Positions 1 to 8,560 of a DNA stretch of 64,000 nucleotides are shown one piece after another. Source of the stretch: JBFHIJ01 sp963678775 (lineage in GTDB: Bacteria; Bacteroidota; Ignavibacteria; Kapaibacteriales; UBA2268); assembly GCA_963678775.2 (NCBI GenBank), contig CAXXGR010000002.1, positions 248,001-312,000 of the forward strand, read 5' to 3'. Positions within the stretch are counted from its first letter, which is position 1; the number at the start of each line of letters is the position of its first letter. Below the pieces are notes generated by a model. The model was not told the origin of the DNA. It was given only the letters and a program-made list of their open reading frames with translations, and ran no database searches. The translations under genes were made by a program, and so were the position numbers.

Positions 1-42
1 ATATAGAATATAAATAAGAGATTCAATAGCAAAATTAAAAGT

Positions 43-80
43 AAAAGACGCACTTCTGTTAGTACGTCTTTTCTTTTTTT
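43..80 (+). terminator. Intrinsic terminator, probably bidirectional
   Basis: The inverted repeat AAAAGACGCACT / AGTACGTCTTTT (one mismatch) is followed by CTTTTTTTAT on the plus strand. It can end a rightward gene lying left of the window. Read leftward, the same stem is followed by a T-rich tract and sits 17 bases past the menB stop, so it may serve menB as well. Confidence 0.75.
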
Positions 81-96
81 ATAGTCATTTTAAAAC

Positions 97-918
97 CTAT
101 GGTCTGCGAGTAAATTTGCTAAAATCAGGTTTACGTTTTTCTACAAAAGCATTTCTGCCTTCCTGACCTTCTTCTGACATATAAAACAGCATAGTCGCAT
201 TTCCTGCTAATTCCTGCAAGCCTGCCTGACCGTCGCAGTCTGCATTTAATGAAGCCTTCAAGCATCTCAAAGCTATTGGTGAGTTTTCTAAAATTTCACT
301 ACACCATTTTACTGTTTCTTCTTCAAGATTTTCATAAGGCACTACTGTATTGACTAATCCCATATCTAAGGCTTGCTGAGCATCATACTGGCGACAGAGG
401 AACCATATTTCACGAGCTTTTTTCTGACCTACGATTCTAGCCATATAACTGGCACCATAACCGCCATCGAAAGAACCAACTTTGGGGCCTGTCTGACCGT
501 ATATTGCATTATCTGCGCTTATTGTCAAATCGCACATCATGTGCAATACGTGGCCACCACCAATGGCATAACCGGCTACCATAGCTATAATTGGTTTTGG
601 GCAGGTACGAATTTGTCTCTGAAAATCTAATACGTTTAGATGGTTAACTCCATCCTCATCCTTGTAGCCCGCTTCACCCCTTATTTTTTGGTCACCGCCT
701 GAGCAAAAAGCCTTTTCGCCTTCACCTGTCAGAATAATTACCCCAATCTCTGAATCCATGCGAGCATCTTCCAAAGCTTTAGACATTTGCATAACAGTTT
801 GCGGACGGAAAGCATTCCTTCTTTCAGGTCTGTTGATGGTGATTTTTGCAATGCCCTCCATTTTGTGATATTTAATGTCACTATATGTAGCGGCTTCTAT
901 CCAGTTGAAATTTGCCAT
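97..918 (-). CDS. menB: 1,4-dihydroxy-2-naphthoyl-CoA synthase (MenB)
   Basis: This 273-aa crotonase-fold enzyme closes the second ring of the naphthoquinone by cyclising o-succinylbenzoyl-CoA in menaquinone biosynthesis. It acts in the cytoplasm. Visible MenB signatures are SGGDQ at residues 73-77, the oxyanion-hole segment AIGGGH at 118-123 and GSFDGGYG at 148-155, which contains the Asp that separates MenB from other crotonases. The C-terminal FVEKRKPDF is also typical. Length matches the family. The ATG has an AAGAGGT ribosome binding site at 926-932. No other men gene lies beside it, so it is probably transcribed alone, divergently from the M28 peptidase gene. It implies a menaquinone-based respiratory chain. 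Confidence 0.97.
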   Translation of the reverse strand: MANFNWIEAATYSDIKYHKMEGIAKITINRPERRNAFRPQTVMQMSKALEDARMDSEIGVIILTGEGEKAFCSGGDQKIRGEAGYKDEDGVNHLNVLDFQRQIRTCPKPIIAMVAGYAIGGGHVLHMMCDLTISADNAIYGQTGPKVGSFDGGYGASYMARIVGQKKAREIWFLCRQYDAQQALDMGLVNTVVPYENLEEETVKWCSEILENSPIALRCLKASLNADCDGQAGLQELAGNATMLFYMSEEGQEGRNAFVEKRKPDFSKFTRRP

Positions 919-1249
919 GGTTTATACCTCTTATATTTTATATCAAACTTTATAATCTAAAAAAGCAATTTAATATTTTTTTTTAGAAGTTTGATTATTT
1001 AGTCAAAAGAGGACATTGTGCTATTCAAAAAAAATACAACTAAATATTAGCTTAGTCTATTGTAAAGAATGGTAATTAGCGCTGAATTTCGGATATTTAG
1101 CACCAGTATATTGCTCTAATGTTATATTTAACAGAAATATACTTTTGTGCTATGAGAAAAATATTTAACTTTGTTGTATAGTCCAATAAATTGGATTCAT
1201 ATCCGATTGTAAATTTTAATAAGATATAGATATAGGATTTAGAAGCAAT
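919..1249. other. Divergent intergenic region between menB and the peptidase gene
   Basis: This is 331 bases of very AT-rich sequence that must contain the promoters of the two divergent genes. I see no convincing promoter pair, RNA gene or repeat, and no small ORF worth calling. Confidence 0.5.
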
Positions 1250-3019
1250 ATGAAAAAAATTGGTTTACTGATTATCTCTGCTTTCCTCTTAGCAACATCA
1301 ATAAATGCAAAAGATATAAATCAAGCAGACTTGACTGAATATGTAAAATATCTTTCTTCGGATGAGCTGCAAGGCAGGTTCCCCGGTACTAAAGGAATTG
1401 AAGCAGCTGCTCAATACATTGAAGATAATTTTACTAAAGCAGGCGTTAAGCCTATCAACGGTACTTACAGACAAAACTTTGAAGTAATTACCGGCATGGA
1501 TTTAGGAGAAAACAATTTTATTCATTTCGGCGAAATGGCTATAGATGCCGGCGCGCAATGGATGCCTACTTCATTTTCTGAGAATGGCGAAGTGGAGGGT
1601 GAATTGTTTTTTGTAGGATATGGAATAACTGCTCCGGATTTGAAATATGACGACTATGCCGGCATTAACATTAAAGATAAAATTGCAGTGATTCTTACCT
1701 CTACTCCTGAAGGAAGTGGTACTAATAGTGATTTCTATTCATATACTCAGCTCAGATATAAAGCTACTAATGCCAGAAATCACGGAGCTGCAGCTGTCAT
1801 ATTCGTTCCGACTATGGAAGAGGAAGACCATGCTCCTGAACTGGAGTATGCCGCTATGGTTAAAAATTCCGGAGTTATCGCAGCTTTTGCTACTCATGAA
1901 GCTTTCAATCAAATCATAGGTGAAGGCAAAATTAGAAAACTTGAAGAAGAGATGCGTAATAAAAAATCTACCGCCAGCGCGGATTTAAATCAAAAGATTA
2001 GAATGACTATAAATTTGCAAGATCGCAAACAAAAAACTTCTAACATTATTGGTGTGGTTGAAGGTACAGATCCTAAATTGAAAAATGAGTATATAGTTGT
2101 TGGTGCACATTATGACCACTTAGGGTGGGGCGGACCTTCTTCACTTCACAAAGGTGTAAAAGCGATTCATAATGGTGCAGACGATAATGCCAGCGGAACT
2201 GCAGGCGTTATTGCTTTGGCTTATAAAATCGGTGCTGCCCCTCTAAAACGTTCCGTAGTATTTATGGGATTTAGCGCTGAAGAGATGGGGCTTTTAGGTT
2301 CTTCTTTTTATGTACAAAATCCAATCAAAGAGCTTAAAAATACAATAGCAATGTTTAATATGGACATGATAGGACGCTTGAGAGAAAACAAACTTACTTT
2401 ATTTGGTATTGGCTCATCACCTCTTTGGAAGCCTCTTGCTGACTCTTTAGCTAAGGCAAAACATATTTCTGTGATAGAAAATAATGAAGGTTATGGACCA
2501 AGTGACCACTCTTCTTTCTATAAAGAGCATATCCCCGTTATTATGTTCTTCTCAGGCACTCATGGCGACTATCACAGTCCAAGTGATGACTGGGACAAAG
2601 TCAACTATGAAGGCATGGAAAAAGTGATTGATATGGTTTATTCTTATGTGGAAACTGTATCAAACAGAGCAGAAAAGCCTGAATTTATCCAAGTAAAAGA
2701 AGCTGATGATAAAGCGGAAAGAGGCAGACACAGTTATAAATCAGGAGCATGGTTTGGAATTATTCCTAACTTCGAAGAAACTCCTCTCGGTTGCAAAATA
2801 TCAGGCACAAGCCCCGGTAGCCCGGCGATGAAAGCAGGACTTCAGGAAAATGATATTATCACTACTATTAACGACAAAGAAATTAAAAACTTACATGATT
2901 TCATGTATACTGTACGTGAGTATAAACCCGGTGACGTAGTTAACGTAATTGTGCTTAGAGGTAAAGATTATACAGAGAAGCACACGTTTAAAGTAAAACT
3001 TGCAAATCGTGTGAAATAA
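1250..3019 (+). CDS. Secreted M28 family zinc aminopeptidase with PA and PDZ domains
   Basis: This 589-aa exopeptidase begins with a signal peptide (about residues 1-20, ending SINA). A protease-associated (PA) insert lies at roughly 110-225, the M28 catalytic domain at about 260-470 and a PDZ domain at about 495-585. The co-catalytic two-zinc site is complete: GAHYDH with His287, DDN with Asp312, SAEE with Glu344 (general base) and Glu345, NMDMIG with Asp372, and HGDYHSPSD with His442. PDZ features such as SPGSPAMKAGLQENDII are clear. The protein should act in the periplasm or at the surface, trimming peptides for nutrition or turnover. The exact substrate cannot be read from sequence. It is monocistronic and is followed by a strong terminator. 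Confidence 0.93.
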   Translation: MKKIGLLIISAFLLATSINAKDINQADLTEYVKYLSSDELQGRFPGTKGIEAAAQYIEDNFTKAGVKPINGTYRQNFEVITGMDLGENNFIHFGEMAIDAGAQWMPTSFSENGEVEGELFFVGYGITAPDLKYDDYAGINIKDKIAVILTSTPEGSGTNSDFYSYTQLRYKATNARNHGAAAVIFVPTMEEEDHAPELEYAAMVKNSGVIAAFATHEAFNQIIGEGKIRKLEEEMRNKKSTASADLNQKIRMTINLQDRKQKTSNIIGVVEGTDPKLKNEYIVVGAHYDHLGWGGPSSLHKGVKAIHNGADDNASGTAGVIALAYKIGAAPLKRSVVFMGFSAEEMGLLGSSFYVQNPIKELKNTIAMFNMDMIGRLRENKLTLFGIGSSPLWKPLADSLAKAKHISVIENNEGYGPSDHSSFYKEHIPVIMFFSGTHGDYHSPSDDWDKVNYEGMEKVIDMVYSYVETVSNRAEKPEFIQVKEADDKAERGRHSYKSGAWFGIIPNFEETPLGCKISGTSPGSPAMKAGLQENDIITTINDKEIKNLHDFMYTVREYKPGDVVNVIVLRGKDYTEKHTFKVKLANRVK

Positions 3020-3076
3020 TTTGAAACTTTAAAAAGCTCTTAGCGTATATCTATATAAATCATACGCCCCTTTTTG

Positions 3077-3119
3077 AAAGTCTGCCTAAAGCGATTAAAG
3101 CTCAGGCAGACTTTTTTTT
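3077..3119 (+). terminator. Intrinsic terminator of the M28 peptidase gene
   Basis: A perfect 11-bp stem, AAAGTCTGCCT / AGGCAGACTTT, with a 16-nt loop is followed by an unbroken T tract. It starts 57 bases after the peptidase stop codon. Confidence 0.92.
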
Positions 3120-3159
3120 ATATCGAAAATTTGAACCTATGGTGTAAATTCAGCATTGC

Positions 3160-4632
3160 TTAATTTACACCATATACATACGCTGCTTTATTTTTATTAT
3201 GTTTAGGATTAAGCTTATACAATACCCAATCAAGTAAACTAGGGCTAATTTCTTTTTCCTGAAGTAGAGATATATTGAAGTCTGTTTCTACTTGTGAAAC
3301 TCTGTCTTGGAGTTTATCCGCACCATAAAATATAAAGTAATTAGGCATAGAGTATTCGTTATCTTTAATCTCAGCAAGAATCATCTCTGAAGTATTTTTT
3401 TTAAACAATTCGAAAACAGGTACTTGTTTATTTAAATAAAAAGTAGGTTGCTTTATGCCACCCATTCCGCCCATTTCGACGACGACTCCTTGCACATTAG
3501 CCTTATCAGACAGATAGTATAGTGATTCTACTCTTGTTTTTTTACTATATGTGAAAGTGAAAGCCAGTAGAATTATCGTATTTACTATCCAAAACCAAAC
3601 CCACATTCCAGTAAGAATCTTATGTTTATTTTGCCAAAAAGTAGATTTTTTAACGTAATTGTCCCAGCCAACAATACCTAAGATTATTATAAATGGAATC
3701 ACCGGCAAGATAAATCGCTCTTGTTTATTTGTGTAATATGAGTGAAATACAAAAAACAACATTACCGGTAAGTATATCATCCAGTTTTCTTTCCATGATC
3801 TTAACCATCCAAAAATTAAAAACCCTCCAAGAGGTGGTATAAGCAAGCCAAATATCAATAATAAATATTGATACCACGGACCGGAAGCGTAAGATGCAGC
3901 AGAGCTACCATCCAGGAAGATATATTGGATAGGCGCTGCAAAAGGATAGCCCCATGCTATCCAATCTACTATTCCTTGAGTTAAAGATATAAAAAGTAGA
4001 AATCCGAGAGAAATATATGCTAAATTCAAGAATTGTTTTCGGAATAAATATATGAATCCTACACCACCAAGCATAAGTAATGTTTGATAACGAAAGATAA
4101 AAGACATACCGAAAAGCAATCCTGCCCAGAATATTTCTTTGCCTCGATTATGCTTGACAACCAGATACATTGCCCCCATCAGAGGAGGAATCGTGACCAT
4201 TTCAATAAGATTGCGGACACTCATAAACGGCAATATACCAAAGAGGGCAAGCACTAAGCCGACCTTCTTAGCAGTTTCTTTGTTACCTATATGCAATGCT
4301 ATCAAATAACCGAAATAAACTATTAAAAGCGAGTAAAAAGCGTGAAGAGTACGAACTATGTACATCTTTGTCTGAGGGTCTTGCACTCCAATAGAGTTTA
4401 AACCTTGAAACAGATAGTAATGCAGGGAAGGATAAATAATGCTATGTCCGTGAGGTTCATCTCTACTTTCCCAATAGGAATAATCATTAATTATATCATA
4501 AGGCTGCTGAATCGGACCAAAATGATCATCATGCATTCCGTAACCTTTTGCAAAAATCGCGGCAACTAATCTGACTAATAAAGCAATAATTAAAATTGCA
4601 CGCAAGGGATGTTCGCTCAAATATTTTTTCAT
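3160..4632 (-). CDS. Integral membrane glycosyltransferase, Alg9/GT22-like
   Basis: This polytopic protein has about ten hydrophobic helices. A HDDHF motif near residue 35 (from the ATG) lies just after the first helix. It resembles the acidic motif of lipid-linked-sugar mannosyltransferases of the GT-C fold (GT22/PIG-B/Alg9-like). Such enzymes add a sugar from a polyprenyl-phosphate donor on the outer side of the inner membrane. The donor and acceptor cannot be read here. I prefer the ATG at 4632 (490 aa). A TTG at 4665 would add 11 residues but has no better ribosome site. A GT9 gene lies upstream on the same strand with a 162-base gap, so the two may belong to one surface-glycan pathway. 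Confidence 0.75.
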   Translation of the reverse strand: MKKYLSEHPLRAILIIALLVRLVAAIFAKGYGMHDDHFGPIQQPYDIINDYSYWESRDEPHGHSIIYPSLHYYLFQGLNSIGVQDPQTKMYIVRTLHAFYSLLIVYFGYLIALHIGNKETAKKVGLVLALFGILPFMSVRNLIEMVTIPPLMGAMYLVVKHNRGKEIFWAGLLFGMSFIFRYQTLLMLGGVGFIYLFRKQFLNLAYISLGFLLFISLTQGIVDWIAWGYPFAAPIQYIFLDGSSAASYASGPWYQYLLLIFGLLIPPLGGFLIFGWLRSWKENWMIYLPVMLFFVFHSYYTNKQERFILPVIPFIIILGIVGWDNYVKKSTFWQNKHKILTGMWVWFWIVNTIILLAFTFTYSKKTRVESLYYLSDKANVQGVVVEMGGMGGIKQPTFYLNKQVPVFELFKKNTSEMILAEIKDNEYSMPNYFIFYGADKLQDRVSQVETDFNISLLQEKEISPSLLDWVLYKLNPKHNKNKAAYVYGVN

Positions 4633-4794
4633 CTTTTTTTTGATTGGCAGTTTGTAAAAAAGCAAGATATTACAATATTTTGGTTTTTAATAACGATAAT
4701 ATCATATAAAAACACAAAAGACAGCTTCTATTATGCTGTCTTTTATTAAATAATATATTTTCGAAAAGTGTAGAATAATAGAATCAAATGATTT

Positions 4795-5862
4795 CTATTG
4801 TTTCAGACTTTTTACTATTGCATCAAAAACGTCATCTACTTCTAAATGATTCATGCAGAAGTATTCTTTGTTTTTGCATTTCGGACTAAAGTAGCAAGTA
4901 CATTCCTTCCTGGGTTGCACTATTTCACCTCTACCGTATAGCTCAAATTCGTATGGGTTGAAGATATTATTCATAAGCACTAAAGGTTTCTTTAGTCCTA
5001 TTGCGATATGCATTCCCATAGTTACAGCCGAAACGACTGCGTCTGTAGTATTTACGAGGGAAATAAATTCAGGTAAAGAGTAATACCCCAGATAAGTTGC
5101 ATTGGTTTTTTTTTGGAGAAGCTTATTATTTTCATCTTCTTGCTTTCCGCCTAATAGCAATGCTTCATATCCTGCATTTTGTATTTTAGCGATTAGAGCT
5201 TCCCATTTTTCATTTGCCCAAAGACGAGAGACCCATCTGGCTCCACAACCTGTATTTAATCCAATAACAGGCTTGTCAGTGGTTTTATAATCCCACTTGA
5301 CACTTTGGTCGCAGTCCAGCAAGTAATCCTCTCCTGAGAACTCCCAGCCACATATTTCAAATATTTCTTCGGGGTAAGACTTTCGATTTGCTTTGTTTAA
5401 ATCATCAAAGAGTCCTGTATTGAATTTGTGTATAGCTAATTCATTAGCAGGAGCAGGTCTTCCATTTTCTAATATGAATCCATATTTTGTGTTCGCATCG
5501 ACTTTACTTGCCAATGCACAAGCTTGGATATCTTTATCTAAATTTATAAGTACATCAAATTTTGTTTGCTCTAAAATTGTAGTTGTTTCTGCATCATATT
5601 TAAAAACTTTATCTACTATATCAGGAACAATAGCCGGTGAGTATGTAATCCACCATATTTGAGCAGTCGGATATTCTTGTTTGATTTTTGGTATAAGAGT
5701 AGTAGTGCGAATTACATCACCAATAGCACCAAGCTTAATTATCAATATTTTCTTGTCAGTTTTGTCATAATATTTGCAATCAGAGCAGTGGACACCTTCA
5801 TTTTTATGATATTTGCAAGGGATGTGCCCCAAGAAATGCCTACAATCACTTTTATAAATCAC
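4795..5862 (-). CDS. Glycosyltransferase family 9 (heptosyltransferase-like) with cysteine clusters
   Basis: This 355-aa protein has the GT9 nucleotide-sugar fold. KLGAIGDVIRT at residues 43-53 is the family's N-terminal glycine loop, and the NTGCGARW / LLGG / SAVTMGMHIAIGLKKP segments form the C-terminal donor half. GT9 enzymes transfer heptose or related sugars during LPS core assembly in the cytoplasm. The N-terminal extension carries four cysteines (7, 16, 26, 29), and the C-terminus has four more in an ECTC...KC...FC pattern, suggesting a structural metal site that classical WaaC/WaaF lack. Only 12 bases separate it from the upstream outer-membrane gene, so they are probably co-transcribed. 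Confidence 0.85.
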   Translation of the reverse strand: MIYKSDCRHFLGHIPCKYHKNEGVHCSDCKYYDKTDKKILIIKLGAIGDVIRTTTLIPKIKQEYPTAQIWWITYSPAIVPDIVDKVFKYDAETTTILEQTKFDVLINLDKDIQACALASKVDANTKYGFILENGRPAPANELAIHKFNTGLFDDLNKANRKSYPEEIFEICGWEFSGEDYLLDCDQSVKWDYKTTDKPVIGLNTGCGARWVSRLWANEKWEALIAKIQNAGYEALLLGGKQEDENNKLLQKKTNATYLGYYSLPEFISLVNTTDAVVSAVTMGMHIAIGLKKPLVLMNNIFNPYEFELYGRGEIVQPRKECTCYFSPKCKNKEYFCMNHLEVDDVFDAIVKSLKQ

Positions 5863-5874
5863 TATAAACCCTAA

Positions 5875-6657
5875 TTAAAATTGGTACTGCAGAATAAGAG
5901 AAAAATCTAAAAAATATACATAAGACTCGCTTATCTCTAATCTATTAGTAAACGTAAAGAGCTCTCCACGTTCATCATCTCTGCCAAATAAATTTAAGAC
6001 TCCAAGTCCAAGACCAATATTGACAAATATTTTCTTATGCAAGTGCCCTTCTACACCGAGCCTTACAAGACCACCCCATCGAGCAGCATTAGATTTAGAA
6101 AGACTTGCCACTTCTATATCTTCTTCATTTGGGGAAAGAAAATCAAATTCTTCAGTATATTTAGAACTTGTCACCAAAGAATATATAATTTCAGGCCCGA
6201 AGTATATTTTGGCTTCAGACGAATCTATATCTAATATAGAAGCATGAAAACCTATATTCATTTTTATTAAATCTAAATTATGATGGTAACGAGTCAGAAC
6301 CCCTTGCGAAGATGCAGGTCTTGTTTGGGCAGCACCCATAAAGTTATGTGATATCCCGATAGGAATTTTATAATCTTCCTGCTTATCGAGATAAGCAGAT
6401 AGCTGCACGTGATATCCCGGCTGACCTCCACCCATTTGACCACCGATGACTAACTTGCCTTCTTCATTAACATTTGGCATTAGAGACATCGTGTTTAAGT
6501 TTTTATCGCCAGCTTGTATAGAAAAAACACTCAAACCGGCACCGATTTTAAAATGGTCTATAAAGCCACCATCAGTTTTGATTGTATTTTGCTTTTGAGC
6601 ATGCAAAAAGCCCATAGGTAATAAAAGGATAAGCAAAGTATATATATTTAGTCTCAT
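5875..6657 (-). CDS. Outer membrane beta-barrel protein, function unknown
   Basis: This 260-aa protein has a signal peptide (about 1-20, ending LHA before QKQN). Alternating amphipathic strands follow (GAGLSVFSI, YHVQLSAYL, NIGFHAS, GGLVRLGVEG, VNIGLGLGVL), and it ends in an aromatic residue (...LILQYQF), the usual C-terminal signal for outer-membrane insertion. I do not recognise a specific family. Its ATG overlaps the stop of the upstream GT2 gene in the arrangement ATGA, so the two are translationally coupled. This suggests a role in exporting or anchoring a surface glycan, but that is inference. Confidence 0.7.
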   Translation of the reverse strand: MRLNIYTLLILLLPMGFLHAQKQNTIKTDGGFIDHFKIGAGLSVFSIQAGDKNLNTMSLMPNVNEEGKLVIGGQMGGGQPGYHVQLSAYLDKQEDYKIPIGISHNFMGAAQTRPASSQGVLTRYHHNLDLIKMNIGFHASILDIDSSEAKIYFGPEIIYSLVTSSKYTEEFDFLSPNEEDIEVASLSKSNAARWGGLVRLGVEGHLHKKIFVNIGLGLGVLNLFGRDDERGELFTFTNRLEISESYVYFLDFSLILQYQF

Positions 6658-7679
6658 AAGAGCCGCTCTTTTATATTATAGTTTTGTTGTTTAAACGAAT
6701 TCTTTATTATAAGCTCGCCAAGAAGTCCCATCGAAATGAATTGAACACCAACTATGATAAAAGCTATTCCCATAAGGAACAATGGTCGTTCGCTTAGATA
6801 TGTCAGTCCCATTGCCCATTCAACTGCCAAATATGTATCGACAGTAAGACCAAGGAGGACAAATAATGTTCCTAATAAACCAAAGAAATGCAAAGGTCTT
6901 TTCATATATCTAGTAGTGAACATGACTGTCAGTAAATCTAAGAATCCATAAAGGAATCGAGAAAGTCCAAATTTTGAAACGCCATAAGGTCTTGCATGGT
7001 GCAACACAGGTATTTCTGTGACTTTAAAACCATCCCAGTGCGCTAATGCAGGCAAGTACCTATGCATCTCGCCATATACCTGAAGCCTTTTAGCAACCTC
7101 GCGCCTGTACATTTTAAATCCACAGTTGAAGTCATGCAATCTAATTCCACTAGTCTTTGAAGTAATATAGTTAAAGAACTTTGATGGAACAGTTTTAGTA
7201 ATAGGATCATGTCTTACTTTTTTCCAGCCTGAAACTAAATCCCAGCCTTGGTTTATAGTTTCAACCATTCTTTTAAGCTCTTTGGGGTCATCTTGCAAAT
7301 CTGCGTCCATAGTTCCAATTAACTTGCCTTGTGCTGCTTGAAATCCTACAGAAAGAGCTGCAGACTTACCATAATTTCTACGGAATCTGATACATTTGAA
7401 GTTAGGGTTTCGCGAGTGAATTCTTCGGATAATATCATACGAATTATCAGTCGAACCATCATCAATAAATATTACTTCCCATTTTTCATTAGCAATGTCG
7501 TTTAGCTCTCCTTCCAGAGATAAAGCAAGCTCTTGCAACGATTCCTCTTCATTTAGCAATGGTATAACCATAGAGATATAAATATTCTTCCTATTATCTC
7601 TCGGGACGTATCTATTGTCTTGTCTTTGCTGTCTATTTTTATATTGATGTTGATTTCTATTATCTCTATTTTGCTCCAC
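6654..7679 (-). CDS. Family 2 glycosyltransferase, polyprenyl-phosphate sugar synthase type
   Basis: This 341-aa enzyme has a GT-A domain at about residues 33-250. DDGS (73-76) and DADLQDDP (125-132) bind the nucleotide sugar and metal. Two C-terminal membrane helices lie near 262-285 and 300-325. This layout matches DPM1/ArnC/GtrB-like enzymes that load a sugar onto undecaprenyl phosphate at the inner face of the membrane. It would supply donors to GT-C transferases such as the one encoded at 3160-4632. The first 30 residues are an unusual Asn/Gln/Arg-rich low-complexity tail. The gene overlaps the outer-membrane barrel gene by 4 bases. Confidence 0.9.
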   Translation of the reverse strand: MEQNRDNRNQHQYKNRQQRQDNRYVPRDNRKNIYISMVIPLLNEEESLQELALSLEGELNDIANEKWEVIFIDDGSTDNSYDIIRRIHSRNPNFKCIRFRRNYGKSAALSVGFQAAQGKLIGTMDADLQDDPKELKRMVETINQGWDLVSGWKKVRHDPITKTVPSKFFNYITSKTSGIRLHDFNCGFKMYRREVAKRLQVYGEMHRYLPALAHWDGFKVTEIPVLHHARPYGVSKFGLSRFLYGFLDLLTVMFTTRYMKRPLHFFGLLGTLFVLLGLTVDTYLAVEWAMGLTYLSERPLFLMGIAFIIVGVQFISMGLLGELIIKNSFKQQNYNIKERLL

Positions 7680-7694
7680 GAAGCAGCTCCGATA

Positions 7695-8462
7695 CTATAA
7701 TTTTATGAATTTTTTAGATTGCAATTTTGCATTATAATCAATTAGGACAATATTATAAAATCCTTTTTCCAAATTAGAGATATCAACTACTTGACCATTA
7801 TAGTCATTATTTAAAACTTCTCTGCCAGTAGCATCAAATATTTTATAAGACTGTATATTATCTACATTTATTTTTAAATACTCAGATGCAGGATTAGGGT
7901 AAACAGATATATCAGTTTCTTCTTGACTATCTTCTACAGAGACAGGATCCTTGAATACCAAAGTAATTTTAATCTTTTTCCAAGCATCATTAGTCAAGGT
8001 GCATTCATTTTGAGCAAGCATATCGTAGTAGAATAAATCAACTGAAGAATAATCATCTTCTATATAGGCAGAATCTAATCTCGGATTCTCGTGTATAGTC
8101 CATTTGAGGGTCATTTCTTCATCGCCAAACTGCGCATCCATGATATAAACTACTTTATATGAACTTTCAATATTTTCTTTTCTGTAGTCTATATATGTGC
8201 AAGTCGAATTACCTTCAGTAAATTTATCGGGAACTTTAAAGAAACAATGTAAAGTACCACCCATTCCGTGCCCGGGAAACTCATACTCATTAAAAGGAGC
8301 CTCTCCGTCTATATAATCAGAAGCATCAGGATGCACCCCGATTTTAAGATTATTTTGTACTTCACCTTTTGTATTTGTAGCTTCAATGTAAACAGTGTAT
8401 TGAGCATTGGAGACTGTGACAAACACAAATAAGAAAACGATAGTGTAAATATATTTTATCAT
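7695..8462 (-). CDS. Secreted protein with type IX secretion sorting domain
   Basis: This 255-aa protein has a signal peptide (MIKYIY... to SNAQ) and an uncharacterised middle part of beta character with several cysteines. The C-terminal Por/T9SS sorting domain begins at ISVYPNPASEYL and continues through YKIFDATGREV and GFYNIVL to the end. It should cross the outer membrane by T9SS and be attached or released outside. I chose the ATG at 8462 because it opens directly with the signal peptide. A TTG five codons upstream is the alternative. It ends 15 bases before the GT2 gene, so it may be the first gene of that operon. Confidence 0.8.
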   Translation of the reverse strand: MIKYIYTIVFLFVFVTVSNAQYTVYIEATNTKGEVQNNLKIGVHPDASDYIDGEAPFNEYEFPGHGMGGTLHCFFKVPDKFTEGNSTCTYIDYRKENIESSYKVVYIMDAQFGDEEMTLKWTIHENPRLDSAYIEDDYSSVDLFYYDMLAQNECTLTNDAWKKIKITLVFKDPVSVEDSQEETDISVYPNPASEYLKINVDNIQSYKIFDATGREVLNNDYNGQVVDISNLEKGFYNIVLIDYNAKLQSKKFIKL

Positions 8463-8510
8463 AATAATAAAGACCAATATGTTTCTATTTAGTTACTTAC
8501 AAAAGTATAT

Positions 8511-8550
8511 AAAAAAAAGGCAACATTTGTAAAAATGTTGCCTTTTTTAT
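8511..8550 (-). terminator. Intrinsic terminator after the 1011-aa secreted protein gene
   Basis: A long perfect stem (AAAAGGCAACATTT / AAATGTTGCCTTTT around a GTAA loop) lies between the stop at 8561 and the next start at 8462. Leftward reading ends in a T-rich tract. The stem is nearly symmetric, so it could act in both directions. Confidence 0.88.
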
Positions 8551-8560
8551 TTATTATCGC

